DNA of 64,000 nucleotides from Paenibacillus sp. Marseille-Q4541 (GCF_018310695.1 NZ_JAGXCY010000019.1:30643-94642), one strand, 5' to 3'; shown: positions 45,198 to 55,201, numbered from the stretch's first letter. The notes: generated from the letters alone by a model not told the origin. Program-made: numbers and translations.

Positions 45198-47009
45198 TTA
45201 ATTGTGTATTTCATACAACGCCCGGATTCCTGCACCATCCATAACGATTTGAGGCGGAATGTTACTGCCGTCTCCTTCTGCAGGGAACCCTTTCCAAACC
45301 GACTCGTTCACGGTATGGAACACCCATGGACGATACATTAGCGGAATGGAAGGAATATCTTTTAGCCAAATCTCCGTAAGTTCTGTGTACAAAGCTTTGA
45401 TTTCCGCTTCATCCGAAAGGGTTGGAATCTTCTCAATGATTTCATCTGCACGTTCATTTTTATAACGACCCCAGTTCCAGAAGGCCATCTCTCCCATAGG
45501 AGCCACACCTTCTGAATACATAATTGTCATGGCACGGCTCCATGGCTGACTTGGGCTTACTCCGCCGGCAGGCGTGTTCATAATAATATCGAATTTCCCA
45601 GTCTGCAGGTCATTTGTCCACACAGGTGCTTCCGGGAACTTGGTGCGAATTTCAATCCCGATTGCCTTGGAATTTTGGGCTACAATTTCGAGCGCAGCAT
45701 TCCAGTCAGACCAGCCATATGGGCATTCAATTTCATAGGGTCCGAGACGTTGACCGTTCAGGACACGAATGCCATCTTTGCCTTTTTTGGCGCCGATTGA
45801 GTCTAGCAGCTTATTGGCTGCATCGACATCAGTAGTCCATTGCAGTGATTTGATCGCATCCTGATCCACGTATTTGGATTCAGCAGCTGTATTCAGCGTC
45901 AGTGAAGGTTCCATCGTAGCTGAGTAGCCGCTGATTGCTAGTTCCGAAATTTTGTTATAATCAATTGCCATCGCAATGGCGCGTCTTACATCCGCATTGT
46001 CGAGACCTTCCTTCGTTAAGTTAAAGAAGATGGAAGGCATGGAACCTGGCACGTAATAAGGCGCATCCTTTAAGAAGGTTTTGACCGGAGCTCCATCTTT
46101 CCACATATTCATGACTTGAGGGATAAACTGCTGTGATACATCGACTTGACCGCTCTTGAAAGCAAGGTCCCCTGCAGCATTGTCTTTGTAGATAACATGC
46201 GTAATATATTTAGGGGCAGGAAGCTTGCCGAACAATTTCTGTCCCCAATAATTATCATCACGAACGATCGTAATTTTCTGATCGTTATAAAAATACATTT
46301 TGTACGGGCCAGTACCTACTGGAGCATCATTTACTTCTTTACGAATGGTAGATAAATCTCCATTTGCCTTCTTTTCGATCTCATCCCAAATATGTTTTGG
46401 CAACATAGGGATCATCTCGATACTATCAAGTACGGCCAGTTTATTCGGATTGTCAGGATTCAGCGTAATCGTGACAGACTCCGGACTCGCTGCTTTCACT
46501 TCACTGATGTAAGTCCAGAAGTTACTCCAGTTAATATCGTATTTTTTGCCAAGTTCGTAGGTATACACTACGTCTTCTGACGTAAAAGGTGTGCCATCAC
46601 TCCATTTGGCATCCGTATTCAAATCAATTTGCAACGTCTTCTCATCTGTCCACTCATACTTTGTACCAAGCAGCGGCTCAAGGTCACCATTCAGCTGATT
46701 AATCATAAACAGCGTCTCGTATACCAATTCTCTGGAATTTCCATAGTTAATCGGAAAAGCTGGATTTCCACTCAGCAAATTAAAGTTTGTGGGGGCTCCC
46801 CACTGCAAGCCATTAATATAGAGCGTTTCATTTCTTGGGGTCGCCTTCGCATCCGTTTGCGGTTCCGTTTCCTTGTCACCTGGAGGAACATTTTGTGTTA
46901 CTTGCGGGTCACTCGTAGATGGTGGAGCAACACTTTGACATCCCCCGAGGATAAAGGCAGATGTCATAAGAAGTATTAATGTAGACTTGATCCCCTTCGT
47001 CAACTTCAT
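45198..47009 (-). CDS. Family 5 extracellular solute-binding lipoprotein
   Basis: Binding protein of 603 residues for the adjacent Opp/Dpp-type importer. The signal peptide ends at the lipobox LGGC (Cys24), followed by a Pro/Thr-rich linker and the SBP_bac_5 domain (ETLYINGLQWGAPTNFNLL, WSDGTPFTSEDVVYTYEL, APVGTGPYKMYFY, DNADVRRAIAMAIDYNKI). GGGAGG lies seven bases before the ATG. Family 5 proteins bind peptides, nickel chelates or oligosaccharides. The cre-like site in its promoter region tilts slightly toward a carbohydrate or catabolite-repressed nutrient, but the ligand is not known. Confidence 0.92.
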   Translation of the reverse strand: MKLTKGIKSTLILLMTSAFILGGCQSVAPPSTSDPQVTQNVPPGDKETEPQTDAKATPRNETLYINGLQWGAPTNFNLLSGNPAFPINYGNSRELVYETLFMINQLNGDLEPLLGTKYEWTDEKTLQIDLNTDAKWSDGTPFTSEDVVYTYELGKKYDINWSNFWTYISEVKAASPESVTITLNPDNPNKLAVLDSIEMIPMLPKHIWDEIEKKANGDLSTIRKEVNDAPVGTGPYKMYFYNDQKITIVRDDNYWGQKLFGKLPAPKYITHVIYKDNAAGDLAFKSGQVDVSQQFIPQVMNMWKDGAPVKTFLKDAPYYVPGSMPSIFFNLTKEGLDNADVRRAIAMAIDYNKISELAISGYSATMEPSLTLNTAAESKYVDQDAIKSLQWTTDVDAANKLLDSIGAKKGKDGIRVLNGQRLGPYEIECPYGWSDWNAALEIVAQNSKAIGIEIRTKFPEAPVWTNDLQTGKFDIIMNTPAGGVSPSQPWSRAMTIMYSEGVAPMGEMAFWNWGRYKNERADEIIEKIPTLSDEAEIKALYTELTEIWLKDIPSIPLMYRPWVFHTVNESVWKGFPAEGDGSNIPPQIVMDGAGIRALYEIHN

Positions 47010-47073
47010 GTTCTAACCTCCCATTCATGGATCTCCCTAAACCTATGTTGCGGAGAAACAAACAAGATACGGA

Positions 47074-47087
47074 TGGAAGCGCTTTCT
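47074..47087. promoter_or_regulatory. cre-like (CcpA) site upstream of the binding-protein operon
   Basis: TGGAAGCGCTTTCT differs from TGWAANCGNTNWCA at two positions and has a perfect AAGCGCTT core. It lies 65-78 bases upstream of the start codon, where it could overlap or follow the promoter. Confidence 0.5.
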
Positions 47088-47166
47088 CAGGTGTCTACAG
47101 CAATTCTATGCCCTCTCTTTCATTCTAATTCCTCTCTTTTTTAGGTGTTGTCTAAGTTCAGAGCAT

Positions 47167-47198
47167 AAAAAAACACCAGGTATCGTGTACCTGATGTT
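47167..47198 (-). terminator. Intrinsic terminator after the glycerophosphodiesterase gene
   Basis: AACATCAGGTA pairs with TACCTGGTGTT (one wobble), followed by seven T residues on the minus strand. Confidence 0.85.
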
Positions 47199-47237
47199 AG
47201 CAACAGATTTATCCCTTTTATAAACACTGCTTGAACT

Positions 47238-47978
47238 TTAGTTCACGACCTTCTTTTCTTCTACTAACGTTTTTAATCTTCCTGGATAGTCGGTAATGAT
47301 TCCATCTATTCCTATTTCCAGTAGCTTTTGCATATCCACTACTTCGTTCACAGTCCATGCAAAAATTTGCACACCTTCCTGCTGAACCGAGTCGTAATCG
47401 CCCTCTTCCAGTTGTATGAAATAAGGATGTAATGAGTATGCATTCACCCCTGCGGCTTCTGGCAATTGCTTGGGACAAGCAAAATTCTGGGTATAGAGAA
47501 GTCCTGTCTTCACTTCAGGATTCAGACTTTCTAAAGTGCGCAAGCTGTCAAAATGGAAAGAAGATACGACAACGCGCTCAAACATGTCATAGTCTTCTAA
47601 CAAAGCTAACAACTTTTCTTCAACCCCCTCTGAAATACCGCCCTTGATCTCGACATTAATTATGAGATGATCGGGAGCAAGATCGAATACTTCCTTTAGT
47701 GTAGGGATGACTTGTCCCTCATAAGAAGAATCGAACCATTGTCCAGCATCTAACATACGAAGTTCCGAGAAGGTCATATCCTTCACTTTACCTTCCCCGT
47801 TCGTTGTCCGATTGACGGTATCATCATGAATAACCATAATTTCTCCATCTTGAGAAAGATGAATATCCAGCTCGAAAGCATCACAGCCTTGTTCCAGTGC
47901 AAGTTCAAAAGCAGCGATCGTATTCTCAGGAGCTTCGCCTTTAGCTCCGCGGTGGGCAATAATTAGCGGCGACTTCAT
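47238..47978 (-). CDS. Glycerophosphodiester phosphodiesterase
   Basis: Cytoplasmic GDPD of 246 residues hydrolysing glycerophosphodiesters to glycerol-3-phosphate and an alcohol. The TIM-barrel family motifs are IIAHRGAKGEAPENTIAAF (catalytic His9, Arg10, then Glu), the second catalytic set FELDIHLSQDGEIMVIHDDTVNRTTNG, and the C-terminal IFAWTVNE and GIITDYPG. The ATG at 47978 follows AAAGGTG; an upstream ATG at 48074 would add 32 unconserved residues. Transcribed alone. No signal peptide, so it acts on internal or imported substrate. Confidence 0.92.
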   Translation of the reverse strand: MKSPLIIAHRGAKGEAPENTIAAFELALEQGCDAFELDIHLSQDGEIMVIHDDTVNRTTNGEGKVKDMTFSELRMLDAGQWFDSSYEGQVIPTLKEVFDLAPDHLIINVEIKGGISEGVEEKLLALLEDYDMFERVVVSSFHFDSLRTLESLNPEVKTGLLYTQNFACPKQLPEAAGVNAYSLHPYFIQLEEGDYDSVQQEGVQIFAWTVNEVVDMQKLLEIGIDGIITDYPGRLKTLVEEKKVVN

Positions 47979-48121
47979 ACAATCAGCACCTTTCTCTAAA
48001 TGGAAATAAACGATAAACACAAGGTTTTCACTCATTACATAGTTCAGTATAAGGAGTTCTTCTTCCTCCTTCACCCGTTTTATGTTAATTCTATGTCAAG
48101 AAATAAAAATGAGTATTCATT

Positions 48122-48160
48122 AAAAAAGCCAAAGGTGAGTAAATCACCCTTGGCTTTTTC
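48122..48160 (-). terminator. Intrinsic terminator of the rbs operon
   Basis: AAAAAGCCAAAGGTGA pairs with TCACCCTTGGCTTTTT (one wobble) just past the rbsB stop. T run on the minus strand. Confidence 0.88.
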
Positions 48161-48165
48161 CGACT

Positions 48166-49080
48166 TTACTTTGTGGTAAGTTTCAGTGGCGCTGCAATTA
48201 GCTTGTCCACTTCTTTGCCTTGCACAACATCCGACGCTGCTTTCACTGCAAGCTCTCCTATTAACTTAGGCTGTTGAGCAACCGTTGCGGTGAGTCCTCC
48301 AGCATTAATAGATTTAATCGCATCATCGTTTCCGTCAAAACCGACGACAATGATATCTTTTCCTGAGCTCTGAATGGCTTCCATTGCACCCAGTGCCATT
48401 TCATCATTGTGAGCAAACACGGCTTTCACATCCGGATTACCTTGCAGCAGATTCTCCATAACGTTCAGTCCTTTCGTACGGTCGAAATCTGCTGCTTGCT
48501 TCGCAACCACGTTCAGCTTCTCGTCAGCGATGTTGTGGAATCCTTTCCCGCGTTCACGAGTAGCAGAAGCACCTGGTACTCCTTCGAGTTCAATGACTTT
48601 CGCATCTTCTCCAAGCTGATCAATAATATATTCTGCTGCCATTTCCCCGCCTTTTACGTTATCGGAAGCAACGAGCGCTTCTACTTCACCTTTGTCAGCA
48701 GAGCGGTCTAGTGTAACCACTGGAATGCCTAGTGAATTGGCTGTTTGTACGACATTGGAAATCGCTGCAGAATCAGTTGGGTTGATAAGTAGGGCACTTA
48801 CACCTTGCTGGATAAGATCATCGACATCATTACTTTGTTTTGCTGAATCATTCTGCGCATCGACAACAATGACTTCAATTCCTTGTTTTGCCGCCTCAGC
48901 GACAACCCCATCTTTAAGGGACACAAAAAATGGATTATTCAGCGTCGAGATCGACAGCCCTATTTTCATCTCGCTAGTGTCTTGGCTTTTGTTAGGCTTA
49001 GCCCATTCAGGAGGCTGCATAGAGCAGCCTGTCATAATAAGCATGAGCATGGCGGTAAATATGAGCGTTAATTTTTTCAT
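48166..49080 (-). CDS. rbsB: Ribose ABC transporter substrate-binding lipoprotein
   Basis: Lipoprotein of 304 residues with signal and lipobox MTGC (Cys19), followed by a periplasmic-binding fold of the ribose/LacI class: GLSISTLNNPFFVSLKDGV, VDAQNDSAKQSNDVDDLIQQGV, TLDRSADKG, AHNDEMALGAMEA and VGFDGNDDA. It captures ribose (or a related pentose) outside the membrane for RbsAC. Last gene of rbsRKDACB, 16 bases after rbsC, with a strong terminator following. Confidence 0.95.
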   Translation of the reverse strand: MKKLTLIFTAMLMLIMTGCSMQPPEWAKPNKSQDTSEMKIGLSISTLNNPFFVSLKDGVVAEAAKQGIEVIVVDAQNDSAKQSNDVDDLIQQGVSALLINPTDSAAISNVVQTANSLGIPVVTLDRSADKGEVEALVASDNVKGGEMAAEYIIDQLGEDAKVIELEGVPGASATRERGKGFHNIADEKLNVVAKQAADFDRTKGLNVMENLLQGNPDVKAVFAHNDEMALGAMEAIQSSGKDIIVVGFDGNDDAIKSINAGGLTATVAQQPKLIGELAVKAASDVVQGKEVDKLIAAPLKLTTK

Positions 49081-49096
49081 GAGTTATCTACTCCTC

Positions 49097-50068
49097 TTAT
49101 GCGGTTTTCTTACGGTCGATGAGTACAGCGATGACGATAACGACACCTTTCACAACCATTTGATAGAATGAAGAAACACCTAGCAAGTTCAGACCATTGT
49201 TCAGCGTTCCGATAATGAGCGCACCAATCAGTGTTCCTACAATAAGTCCACGTCCGCCGGTAAGACTAGTTCCGCCAAGAACGACCGCCGCGATTGCATC
49301 GAGTTCGTAGGAAGTACCCGCTGTAGGCTGAGCCGAATCGAGTCTTGACGTTAGAATGGCACCTGCTAGCGCAGATAGCATCCCCGCGAGAGAATAAATC
49401 ATGATTTTTACTTTATCTACTTTAATCCCGGATACGAGAGCTGCTTTTTCATTACCACCAATTGCATATGTCTTACGTCCAAAAGAAGTTTTATGGAGAA
49501 TCACCCACAGAATTGCGAATGTAATCATCATTGTAATGGCTGGAACCGGAATTCCTAGGAAATAACCGCGACCAAACAGTTGAAACGCCATATTATCCCC
49601 AAGACCCGTAATCGGATTACCATTCGTATACACTAAGGTAAGTCCGCGGAAAATTGTCATCGTAGCAAGTGTGGCAATAAAGGGTGCCATTTTCCCTTTT
49701 GTAATCAAAAGTCCATTCATCATCCCCATTACGCCACCTAACAATACGCCGACAATAATGGCCAAAATGGGATCAAATCCAGACAACATCAAATTCGCTA
49801 CAAATGCACTCGACAAAGCGAGTATGGAACCTACGGATAAGTCAATCCCACCTGTCAGAATAACAAACGTCATTCCGAAAGCGAGCAGTGCATTAATCGA
49901 TACCTGTCTCAGTAGATTTAATATATTAAGCGGTTCCAAAAAACTCGGATTGAGTACAGATACAATGATAATTAATAAAATCAGTCCTAGAAACGGTCCC
50001 AGTTTTCCGCCAATTTGAGAGAGGGAGAACCCTTTTTTCACTCCGGCATCATTCGCTTTACTTGTCAT
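49097..50068 (-). CDS. rbsC: Ribose ABC transporter permease
   Basis: Permease of 323 residues with about ten hydrophobic segments. Family marks are NALLAFGMTFVILTGGIDLSVGS and DAIAAVVLGGTSLTGGRG, the RbsC/AraH signature. The ATG at 50068 follows AGGAGG and starts only one base after the rbsA stop, so translation is likely coupled. It forms the channel with RbsA. Confidence 0.95.
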   Translation of the reverse strand: MTSKANDAGVKKGFSLSQIGGKLGPFLGLILLIIIVSVLNPSFLEPLNILNLLRQVSINALLAFGMTFVILTGGIDLSVGSILALSSAFVANLMLSGFDPILAIIVGVLLGGVMGMMNGLLITKGKMAPFIATLATMTIFRGLTLVYTNGNPITGLGDNMAFQLFGRGYFLGIPVPAITMMITFAILWVILHKTSFGRKTYAIGGNEKAALVSGIKVDKVKIMIYSLAGMLSALAGAILTSRLDSAQPTAGTSYELDAIAAVVLGGTSLTGGRGLIVGTLIGALIIGTLNNGLNLLGVSSFYQMVVKGVVIVIAVLIDRKKTA

Positions 50069-50069
50069 G

Positions 50070-51554
50070 TTATTGTCCTCCTGTTGCTAACGTCATAATT
50101 TTCTCTTGCGTAGCTTCCTCATGGCTCAATTCACCGGTAATATGACCTTCATGTACTACCAAGATTCGATCACTCATACCAAGGACTTCAGGAAGTTCCG
50201 ACGATACCATAATGATGGCTACTCCTCTGTCCGTCAGTTCGTTCATCAGCTCGTAAATTTCGCGTTTAGCGCCGACATCGACACCACGTGTTGGTTCATC
50301 CAGAATGAGTACATTAGGACCAATGCCCACCCATTTGGCAATTACTACTTTTTGCTGGTTCCCACCAGATAAATTTTTAGCTGCAGTTTCTGAAGATTCT
50401 GTTTTGATAAGTAGGCGCTTGATGAGCGTGTCTACAAATTCTTGTTCTTTTTTGCTGGAGATCACTCCGGCCCTGTTACTAAAACTGAATAAACTCGGAA
50501 GTACCATATTGTCTTTTATCGAAAAATCGAGAACAAGTCCCTCATCTTTACGATCTTCGGTAATAAAGCCAACCCCATGTTTCACTGCATCTTCTGGACG
50601 GCGGATCATTACCTTTTTCCCGCGAATCTGGATCTCACCACTCGTAAGGGAATCGAGTCCAAACAGTGCTCGCATGATTTCCGTACGCCCTGCTCCCATG
50701 AGTCCCGAGAATCCGACGATTTCACCAGAACGAACCGTAAAGCTTATATTTTCAAAAATGCCCTTGCGACTCATGTTTTTCGCTTCCAGAACCACTTCAC
50801 CAGGCTTAGGATTCCGCACAGGATAACGTTCTGTAAGCTCCCGTCCTACCATCTTTTTGACTACTTCTTCAAAGCTTGTATCTGGAATATCCTTCGTATC
50901 TACTGTTTTTCCATCTCTCATCACGGTAATTCGATCGCAGATCGTAAAGATCTCTTCCATCCGATGCGAGATATATACGATTGATACGCCTTCTTTGCGA
51001 AGCGAATGAATGACTTCAAACAGCTTCTCGATCTCTCGTTCAGTTAGAGCTGCTGTCGGCTCATCCATAACAATTACCTTAGCATTCGTCATGAGAGCTT
51101 TTGCGATTTCAATCATTTGCTGCTGACCTACGGAGCATTGCCCTGCTTCCTGATCGATTGGGATTGTGACTGCCAGCTTTCTGAACTGCTCAATTGCAAG
51201 CGTTCTCATTTCTTTGGTTTGGAGTATACCGAAAGCATTTGTCATTTCTTTTCCGATAAAAAGGTTTTCCAGCACCGTCATATCTGGCCATACATTCAGT
51301 TCTTGATGTATAAAAGCGATGCCGTGCTGCTCAGCTTCCTTCGGCGAAGGAAAATATGTTTCTTTTCCATCAATGAGAATCGTACCTTGATTTCGCTCAT
51401 GAAGACCGATCAGGATGTTCATCAGTGTAGATTTCCCTGCTCCGTTTTCACCCATTAGAGCATGAACTTCGCCTTCTCTAAGCTCAAAATCGACCCCACT
51501 TAACACCTGATTCGTTCCAAAAGCTTTATGAATATCATTCATTTGAATGTGCAT
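50070..51554 (-). CDS. rbsA: Ribose ABC transporter ATPase (tandem domains)
   Basis: Double ATPase of 494 residues. The first domain has Walker [10 protein letters not shown], signature [15 protein letters not shown] and Walker [12 protein letters not shown]. The second, degenerate domain has GLMGAGRTE in place of a full Walker [15 protein letters not shown] and [12 protein letters not shown]. This asymmetry is normal for RbsA. The ATG at 51554 follows AAAGGAG; an earlier in-frame codon lies within rbsD. Confidence 0.95.
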   Translation of the reverse strand: MHIQMNDIHKAFGTNQVLSGVDFELREGEVHALMGENGAGKSTLMNILIGLHERNQGTILIDGKETYFPSPKEAEQHGIAFIHQELNVWPDMTVLENLFIGKEMTNAFGILQTKEMRTLAIEQFRKLAVTIPIDQEAGQCSVGQQQMIEIAKALMTNAKVIVMDEPTAALTEREIEKLFEVIHSLRKEGVSIVYISHRMEEIFTICDRITVMRDGKTVDTKDIPDTSFEEVVKKMVGRELTERYPVRNPKPGEVVLEAKNMSRKGIFENISFTVRSGEIVGFSGLMGAGRTEIMRALFGLDSLTSGEIQIRGKKVMIRRPEDAVKHGVGFITEDRKDEGLVLDFSIKDNMVLPSLFSFSNRAGVISSKKEQEFVDTLIKRLLIKTESSETAAKNLSGGNQQKVVIAKWVGIGPNVLILDEPTRGVDVGAKREIYELMNELTDRGVAIIMVSSELPEVLGMSDRILVVHEGHITGELSHEEATQEKIMTLATGGQ

Positions 51555-51567
51555 GAGATTCTCTCCT

Positions 51568-51966
51568 TTATCCGAAATAGACCCCAGACTGTAAAATGCA
51601 ATTTGCGTAGGGTTTGGCTTCACCAGTTCGGATGATCACTTTCGCCTCTTTCGTTCGTCTCTTGAACTGCTCATGGTCACAAAATTCGATTTTGGAAGCA
51701 GCAAATTTCTCATTCATATATTGATGTGTTTCCGCATTTCCATTTTTAATCTCATCTGCCATAATCACCTTTTCAATCTCCATATCCTCGGCGATGATAT
51801 CGACTACCTCCTGAAAACTAGGTGTTCCAAGCTTAAGAGCAAGATCAATTTTAGGAACCCCTTCAGGTACAGGTAGCCCAATATCAGCGATGACGATTTG
51901 ATCCGTGTGACCGAGATCGACGAGTATTTTAGCAATATGACTATTTAAAATGCCTTGTTTCTTCAC
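51568..51966 (-). CDS. rbsD: D-ribose pyranase
   Basis: 132-residue pyranase converting beta-ribopyranose to ribofuranose for RbsK. Family features are [31 protein letters not shown], with catalytic His in LGHTD, and the C-terminal [17 protein letters not shown]. Starts with GTG overlapping the rbsK stop (GTGA), with GGAGG ten bases upstream. Length equals the family norm. Confidence 0.95.
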   Translation of the reverse strand: MKKQGILNSHIAKILVDLGHTDQIVIADIGLPVPEGVPKIDLALKLGTPSFQEVVDIIAEDMEIEKVIMADEIKNGNAETHQYMNEKFAASKIEFCDHEQFKRRTKEAKVIIRTGEAKPYANCILQSGVYFG

Positions 51967-52859
51967 TTTAATTTCGCCTCCACTTCTTGCCGTGTTGGCA
52001 TTCCGCCTTGTGCTCCGAATTTCGTTACTGATATTGATGCAGCCAGGTTCGCAAAGGAAATGCTGTCTGTCATTGACTTTCCTTCTGCCAGCGCAACCGC
52101 GAAAGCCGCGTTAAAAGTATCCCCCGCTCCCGTTGTATCGACAGCTTCAACGACAAATGCTGGGACAACAACCTCTTCCTTGCCGTCATAATAACGGACT
52201 CCGTTTTTACCTTCGGTAACAACAAGTTTATTGGGATATTTCCGCAAAGAATCTTGCAGCTTCTCTCCCGCAAACATCATCTGTGCTTCGTGTTCATTCG
52301 GCGTAATATATGTTGCGTTTTCAATAACCGCTTGGCTTATAGCTCTTGCTGGTGCAGGATTAAGCAGAAGAGGTACACCTGCTTCCTTGCAAATCGAAGC
52401 TACATATTCAACGGTCTCTTCCGGAATTTCTTGCTGAATAAGCACAATATCTGACTTACGTATAACATTTGCAGCTTTATCAATATAATGAGGTGTCACT
52501 TCGTTATTAGCGGCTTTCACAACGATGATGCTGTTATCTCCTTCAGCCAAAATGATATGTGCTGTTCCACTTTCCATATCTGTAACCGGTTCCACATAGT
52601 CGACAAGTACTTGATTTTGTTTAAAATTGTTCAAAATGGCTTCACCATAGGTGTCATCTCCGATACGACCGATCATGAACACCTCGGCGCCCAGTCTTGC
52701 AGCAGCGACAGCCTGATTTGCTCCTTTGCCTCCAGGTACCGTTTTGAATGAATCCCCTAGTACAGTTTCTCCCGCACCAGGACGTTTACTTGAAGTTACC
52801 ACGAGATCCATTGAAGAACTGCCTATCACCGTTACTTTGGGTTTCATGTTTGTATTCAT
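51963..52859 (-). CDS. rbsK: Ribokinase
   Basis: PfkB-family kinase of 298 residues phosphorylating ribose to ribose-5-phosphate. Motifs are [16 protein letters not shown] and [16 protein letters not shown] near the N-terminus, and [21 protein letters not shown] near the C-terminus, where the Asp is the catalytic base. It lies between rbsR and rbsD with overlapping or two-base junctions, so it is translated from the same message. Confidence 0.96.
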   Translation of the reverse strand: MNTNMKPKVTVIGSSSMDLVVTSSKRPGAGETVLGDSFKTVPGGKGANQAVAAARLGAEVFMIGRIGDDTYGEAILNNFKQNQVLVDYVEPVTDMESGTAHIILAEGDNSIIVVKAANNEVTPHYIDKAANVIRKSDIVLIQQEIPEETVEYVASICKEAGVPLLLNPAPARAISQAVIENATYITPNEHEAQMMFAGEKLQDSLRKYPNKLVVTEGKNGVRYYDGKEEVVVPAFVVEAVDTTGAGDTFNAAFAVALAEGKSMTDSISFANLAASISVTKFGAQGGMPTRQEVEAKLK

Positions 52860-52861
52860 GA

Positions 52862-53845
52862 TTACTGCTCCACCTTTCTTGTCGTACCTCGTTCTATTAG
52901 TTCAACCGGGAACTGAGTATTCGTTTCCTTGGTTTGCTTACCTTCCACTAATTCAATAAGTAATCTACCTGCTGCTCTGCCCATTTCATAAGCCGGCTGC
53001 CTGATCGTTGATAGACCTGGTGATACCAGGCTGCTTACGGGAATGTCATCAAATCCCACAATCTGAATGTCATTCGGAATATGTTTGCCAAGTTTATACG
53101 CTTCATGCATGACAGCAAATGCGGCTAAATCGTTACTTGCGATCACTCCGTCGGTTGCCGGATAACGACGAAACAATGCTTCGGCAAGCTTGTCCACATG
53201 ATGAAAAGAAAATGTAGACGTCTGAATAATGTTATAAGAAGCATTCGCTTGCTCTAACACTTCAACTGCACCGGAGAAACGATCTTGCGCTGGCTTCACA
53301 TGAGCCGGTCCTTGCATAAGTGTTATTTCCTTACTGCCTCCAGCGAGTATCGCTTTCGCAGCGAGTCTGCCGCCTTGCCTTCCATCTGAGTAGATGGATG
53401 GCCGATCGTCAGAAGTCCGATCAAGGAATACAACGGGAATCCGAAGTGAGTCATATGTTTGTGTATCCGGATCATTCGTCGCCGTCACTACGCCGACCAC
53501 ATTATTTTGAGTAAAGGTCTGCATATATTCTTGTTCCTTATGTTCATCTTCATCGCTATTGCCAATAATGAGACGGAAGTCATTTTCTCTCATCTCATCC
53601 TCTACGCCTCTAGCGAGCTGTGGAAAATAAGGATTCGTAATATCCGGGATAAGTAACCCAACTAATTTGGATTTTCGTTTATATAAAGATCTTGCCACTT
53701 CATTAGGAGAATATTGCAAAGCAGCAATCGCTTCTTCTACTTTTTTACGTGTATCTTCATGCACATAACCTGCACTATTCAATACTCTAGATACCGTAGC
53801 CACCGATACACCTGCGTGCCGGGCCACATCTTTAATGGTTGCCAT
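52862..53845 (-). CDS. rbsR: LacI-family ribose operon repressor
   Basis: Repressor of 327 residues: the LacI helix-turn-helix MATIKDVARHAGVSVATVSRVLN, a hinge, then the ribose-binding-like effector domain (VGLLIPDITNPYFPQLARGVE, VIASNDLAAFAVMHEA, IVGFDDIPVSSLVSPGLSTIRQP). ATG at 53845 follows GAGGTG. First gene of the operon and therefore autoregulated through the palindrome just upstream. Ribose or ribose-5-phosphate is the expected inducer class. Confidence 0.94.
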   Translation of the reverse strand: MATIKDVARHAGVSVATVSRVLNSAGYVHEDTRKKVEEAIAALQYSPNEVARSLYKRKSKLVGLLIPDITNPYFPQLARGVEDEMRENDFRLIIGNSDEDEHKEQEYMQTFTQNNVVGVVTATNDPDTQTYDSLRIPVVFLDRTSDDRPSIYSDGRQGGRLAAKAILAGGSKEITLMQGPAHVKPAQDRFSGAVEVLEQANASYNIIQTSTFSFHHVDKLAEALFRRYPATDGVIASNDLAAFAVMHEAYKLGKHIPNDIQIVGFDDIPVSSLVSPGLSTIRQPAYEMGRAAGRLLIELVEGKQTKETNTQFPVELIERGTTRKVEQ

Positions 53846-53864
53846 CCTTGTCACCTCGACTATG

Positions 53865-53912
53865 TGTAACCGGTTACATGAACAAGATATCACACTTTAT
53901 TCGTCTCTGCAA
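53865..53912 (-). promoter_or_regulatory. rbs operon promoter with RbsR operator
   Basis: In minus sense: TTGCAG (53912-53907), a 17-base spacer and TATCTT (53889-53884). Immediately downstream, over the likely start site, lies TGTAACCGGTTACA (53878-53865), a perfect 14-bp palindrome with a central CG typical of LacI-family operators. It is 20 bases before the rbsR start. Confidence 0.82.
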
Positions 53913-54005
53913 GCCTCTTCATAAATTCAAGGGAGAATCTTATGATAATGCTCAACATGTGATAAAGTGATTGTATAGTTTGATCACAGGAAGTGGAGGA
54001 GTTTT

Positions 54006-55148
54006 ATGGAAATACTCAGAAAAATAGCAGCCCTTCTTAAGGGAAACACATCACAGCCACATCTACAGACTAGTCCTCGAAATTCTGCTTCAAGCTCCTT
54101 GTTCACACGACCTGTTCCTATGAATTTAGGTATGCATTCAACTGTCCCTTCACTTCAAAGACTAGGGGATCGCCTAGAGGATGCATTGAAGACTTCCTAC
54201 ATGGAACAAGTACAGAAGAGGGTGATAGCTAAACACAGCTGTTCCCCGCAGAAATATGAGTGGATGCTGCAAGAGGTAAAACGATACTTTATCCTTTGCG
54301 CGGTCTATAAGAACGTTCCAATGTATAGTGATGAAGCAGATCTCATATGGCATGAGATGCTAATGTTCACGAGAGACTATGAACAATTCTGCGTGAACTT
54401 CACGGGTGAGTTCATTCATCATCAGCCTAATATCACAGAAACAACTACAGCCGACCGTGAAAAAGAAAGAGCGATGTATGATCTGCTTTACAGCCGATTT
54501 TTTATCATTCATCCAGAAAATGAGCAGCTTTGTCGTCCTTTCTTCCGTCACAAATTAAATCCTATCGGTGTAGATTCACATGGAGAACAGACATCCGGTT
54601 TTATGTCTGATACACCTAATCTGACTACAAACTTTTTTCTGACCGAGATAAAGAGTCGATTTCGTCATACGAATGATGCTGATATCCAGCACATTCAACA
54701 TGAGCTAATCCAGACTTTGCCATCTCAAATACAGGAAGCAGAGAATAAATCAAATCTACTTTATTCAAATACGAATAATGCCAATAGTTACACTACCAGT
54801 AATACGGCAAGTAGACCCAATCAGCAGTCATCTCGGATCAGGCCAAACCAAGTCGCAGCAGACCCCATTCTATCCCTTTTGCTATTATCTGCTGCAGCGG
54901 ATCACCTGTTTGTCCCTAACCCAGATGAAGTAATGCTGGAAGAACGAAAACAGCAGTCTGGCACGAATGACAGCGGAACTTATACAGACCCTCATTCAGA
55001 TAAAGACGACCGTACTGATTCGCATCATCATGACAGTTCTTCTTCTCATTCTGATGGAGGCTCTTCTGGGACAGATTCCTCTGGTGGCCAATCCTCATGC
55101 AGCAGTTCAAGTTGCGGTTCTTCTTGTGGTGGAGGATGCAGCAGTTAA
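54006..55148 (+). CDS. GRDP-like (glycine-rich domain protein-like) protein with Ser/Cys/Gly-rich tail
   Basis: 380 residues. The central ~200 residues resemble the glycine-rich-domain-containing-protein-like family: YFILCAVYKNVPMYSDEADLIWHEMLMFTRDYEQFCVNFTGEFIHHQP contains the conserved D-x-x-WHE-x-L, Tyr, Phe-Cys and HH pattern. A Ser/Asn-rich linker follows, then a hydrophobic stretch (ILSLLLLSAAADHLF), a His/Asp/Ser segment and a tail with repeated CSS/CGS motifs ending CGGGCSS. There is no N-terminal signal. GGAGG lies six bases before the ATG. Function unknown; the Cys/His pattern suggests possible metal binding or cross-linking. Confidence 0.75.
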   Translation: MEILRKIAALLKGNTSQPHLQTSPRNSASSSLFTRPVPMNLGMHSTVPSLQRLGDRLEDALKTSYMEQVQKRVIAKHSCSPQKYEWMLQEVKRYFILCAVYKNVPMYSDEADLIWHEMLMFTRDYEQFCVNFTGEFIHHQPNITETTTADREKERAMYDLLYSRFFIIHPENEQLCRPFFRHKLNPIGVDSHGEQTSGFMSDTPNLTTNFFLTEIKSRFRHTNDADIQHIQHELIQTLPSQIQEAENKSNLLYSNTNNANSYTTSNTASRPNQQSSRIRPNQVAADPILSLLLLSAAADHLFVPNPDEVMLEERKQQSGTNDSGTYTDPHSDKDDRTDSHHHDSSSSHSDGGSSGTDSSGGQSSCSSSSCGSSCGGGCSS

Positions 55149-55151
55149 TTA

Positions 55152-55201
55152 CATACGAAAAAGCCGATCCAAAGCGACTTTGGAAACGGCTCTTTCGTAT
55201 G
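55152..55201 (+). terminator. Intrinsic terminator after the GRDP-like gene
   Basis: CATACGAAA-AGCCG pairs with CGGCT-TTTCGTATG, with an inner CCAAAG/CTTTGG stem. Very stable; T content after the stem is low. Confidence 0.7.
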
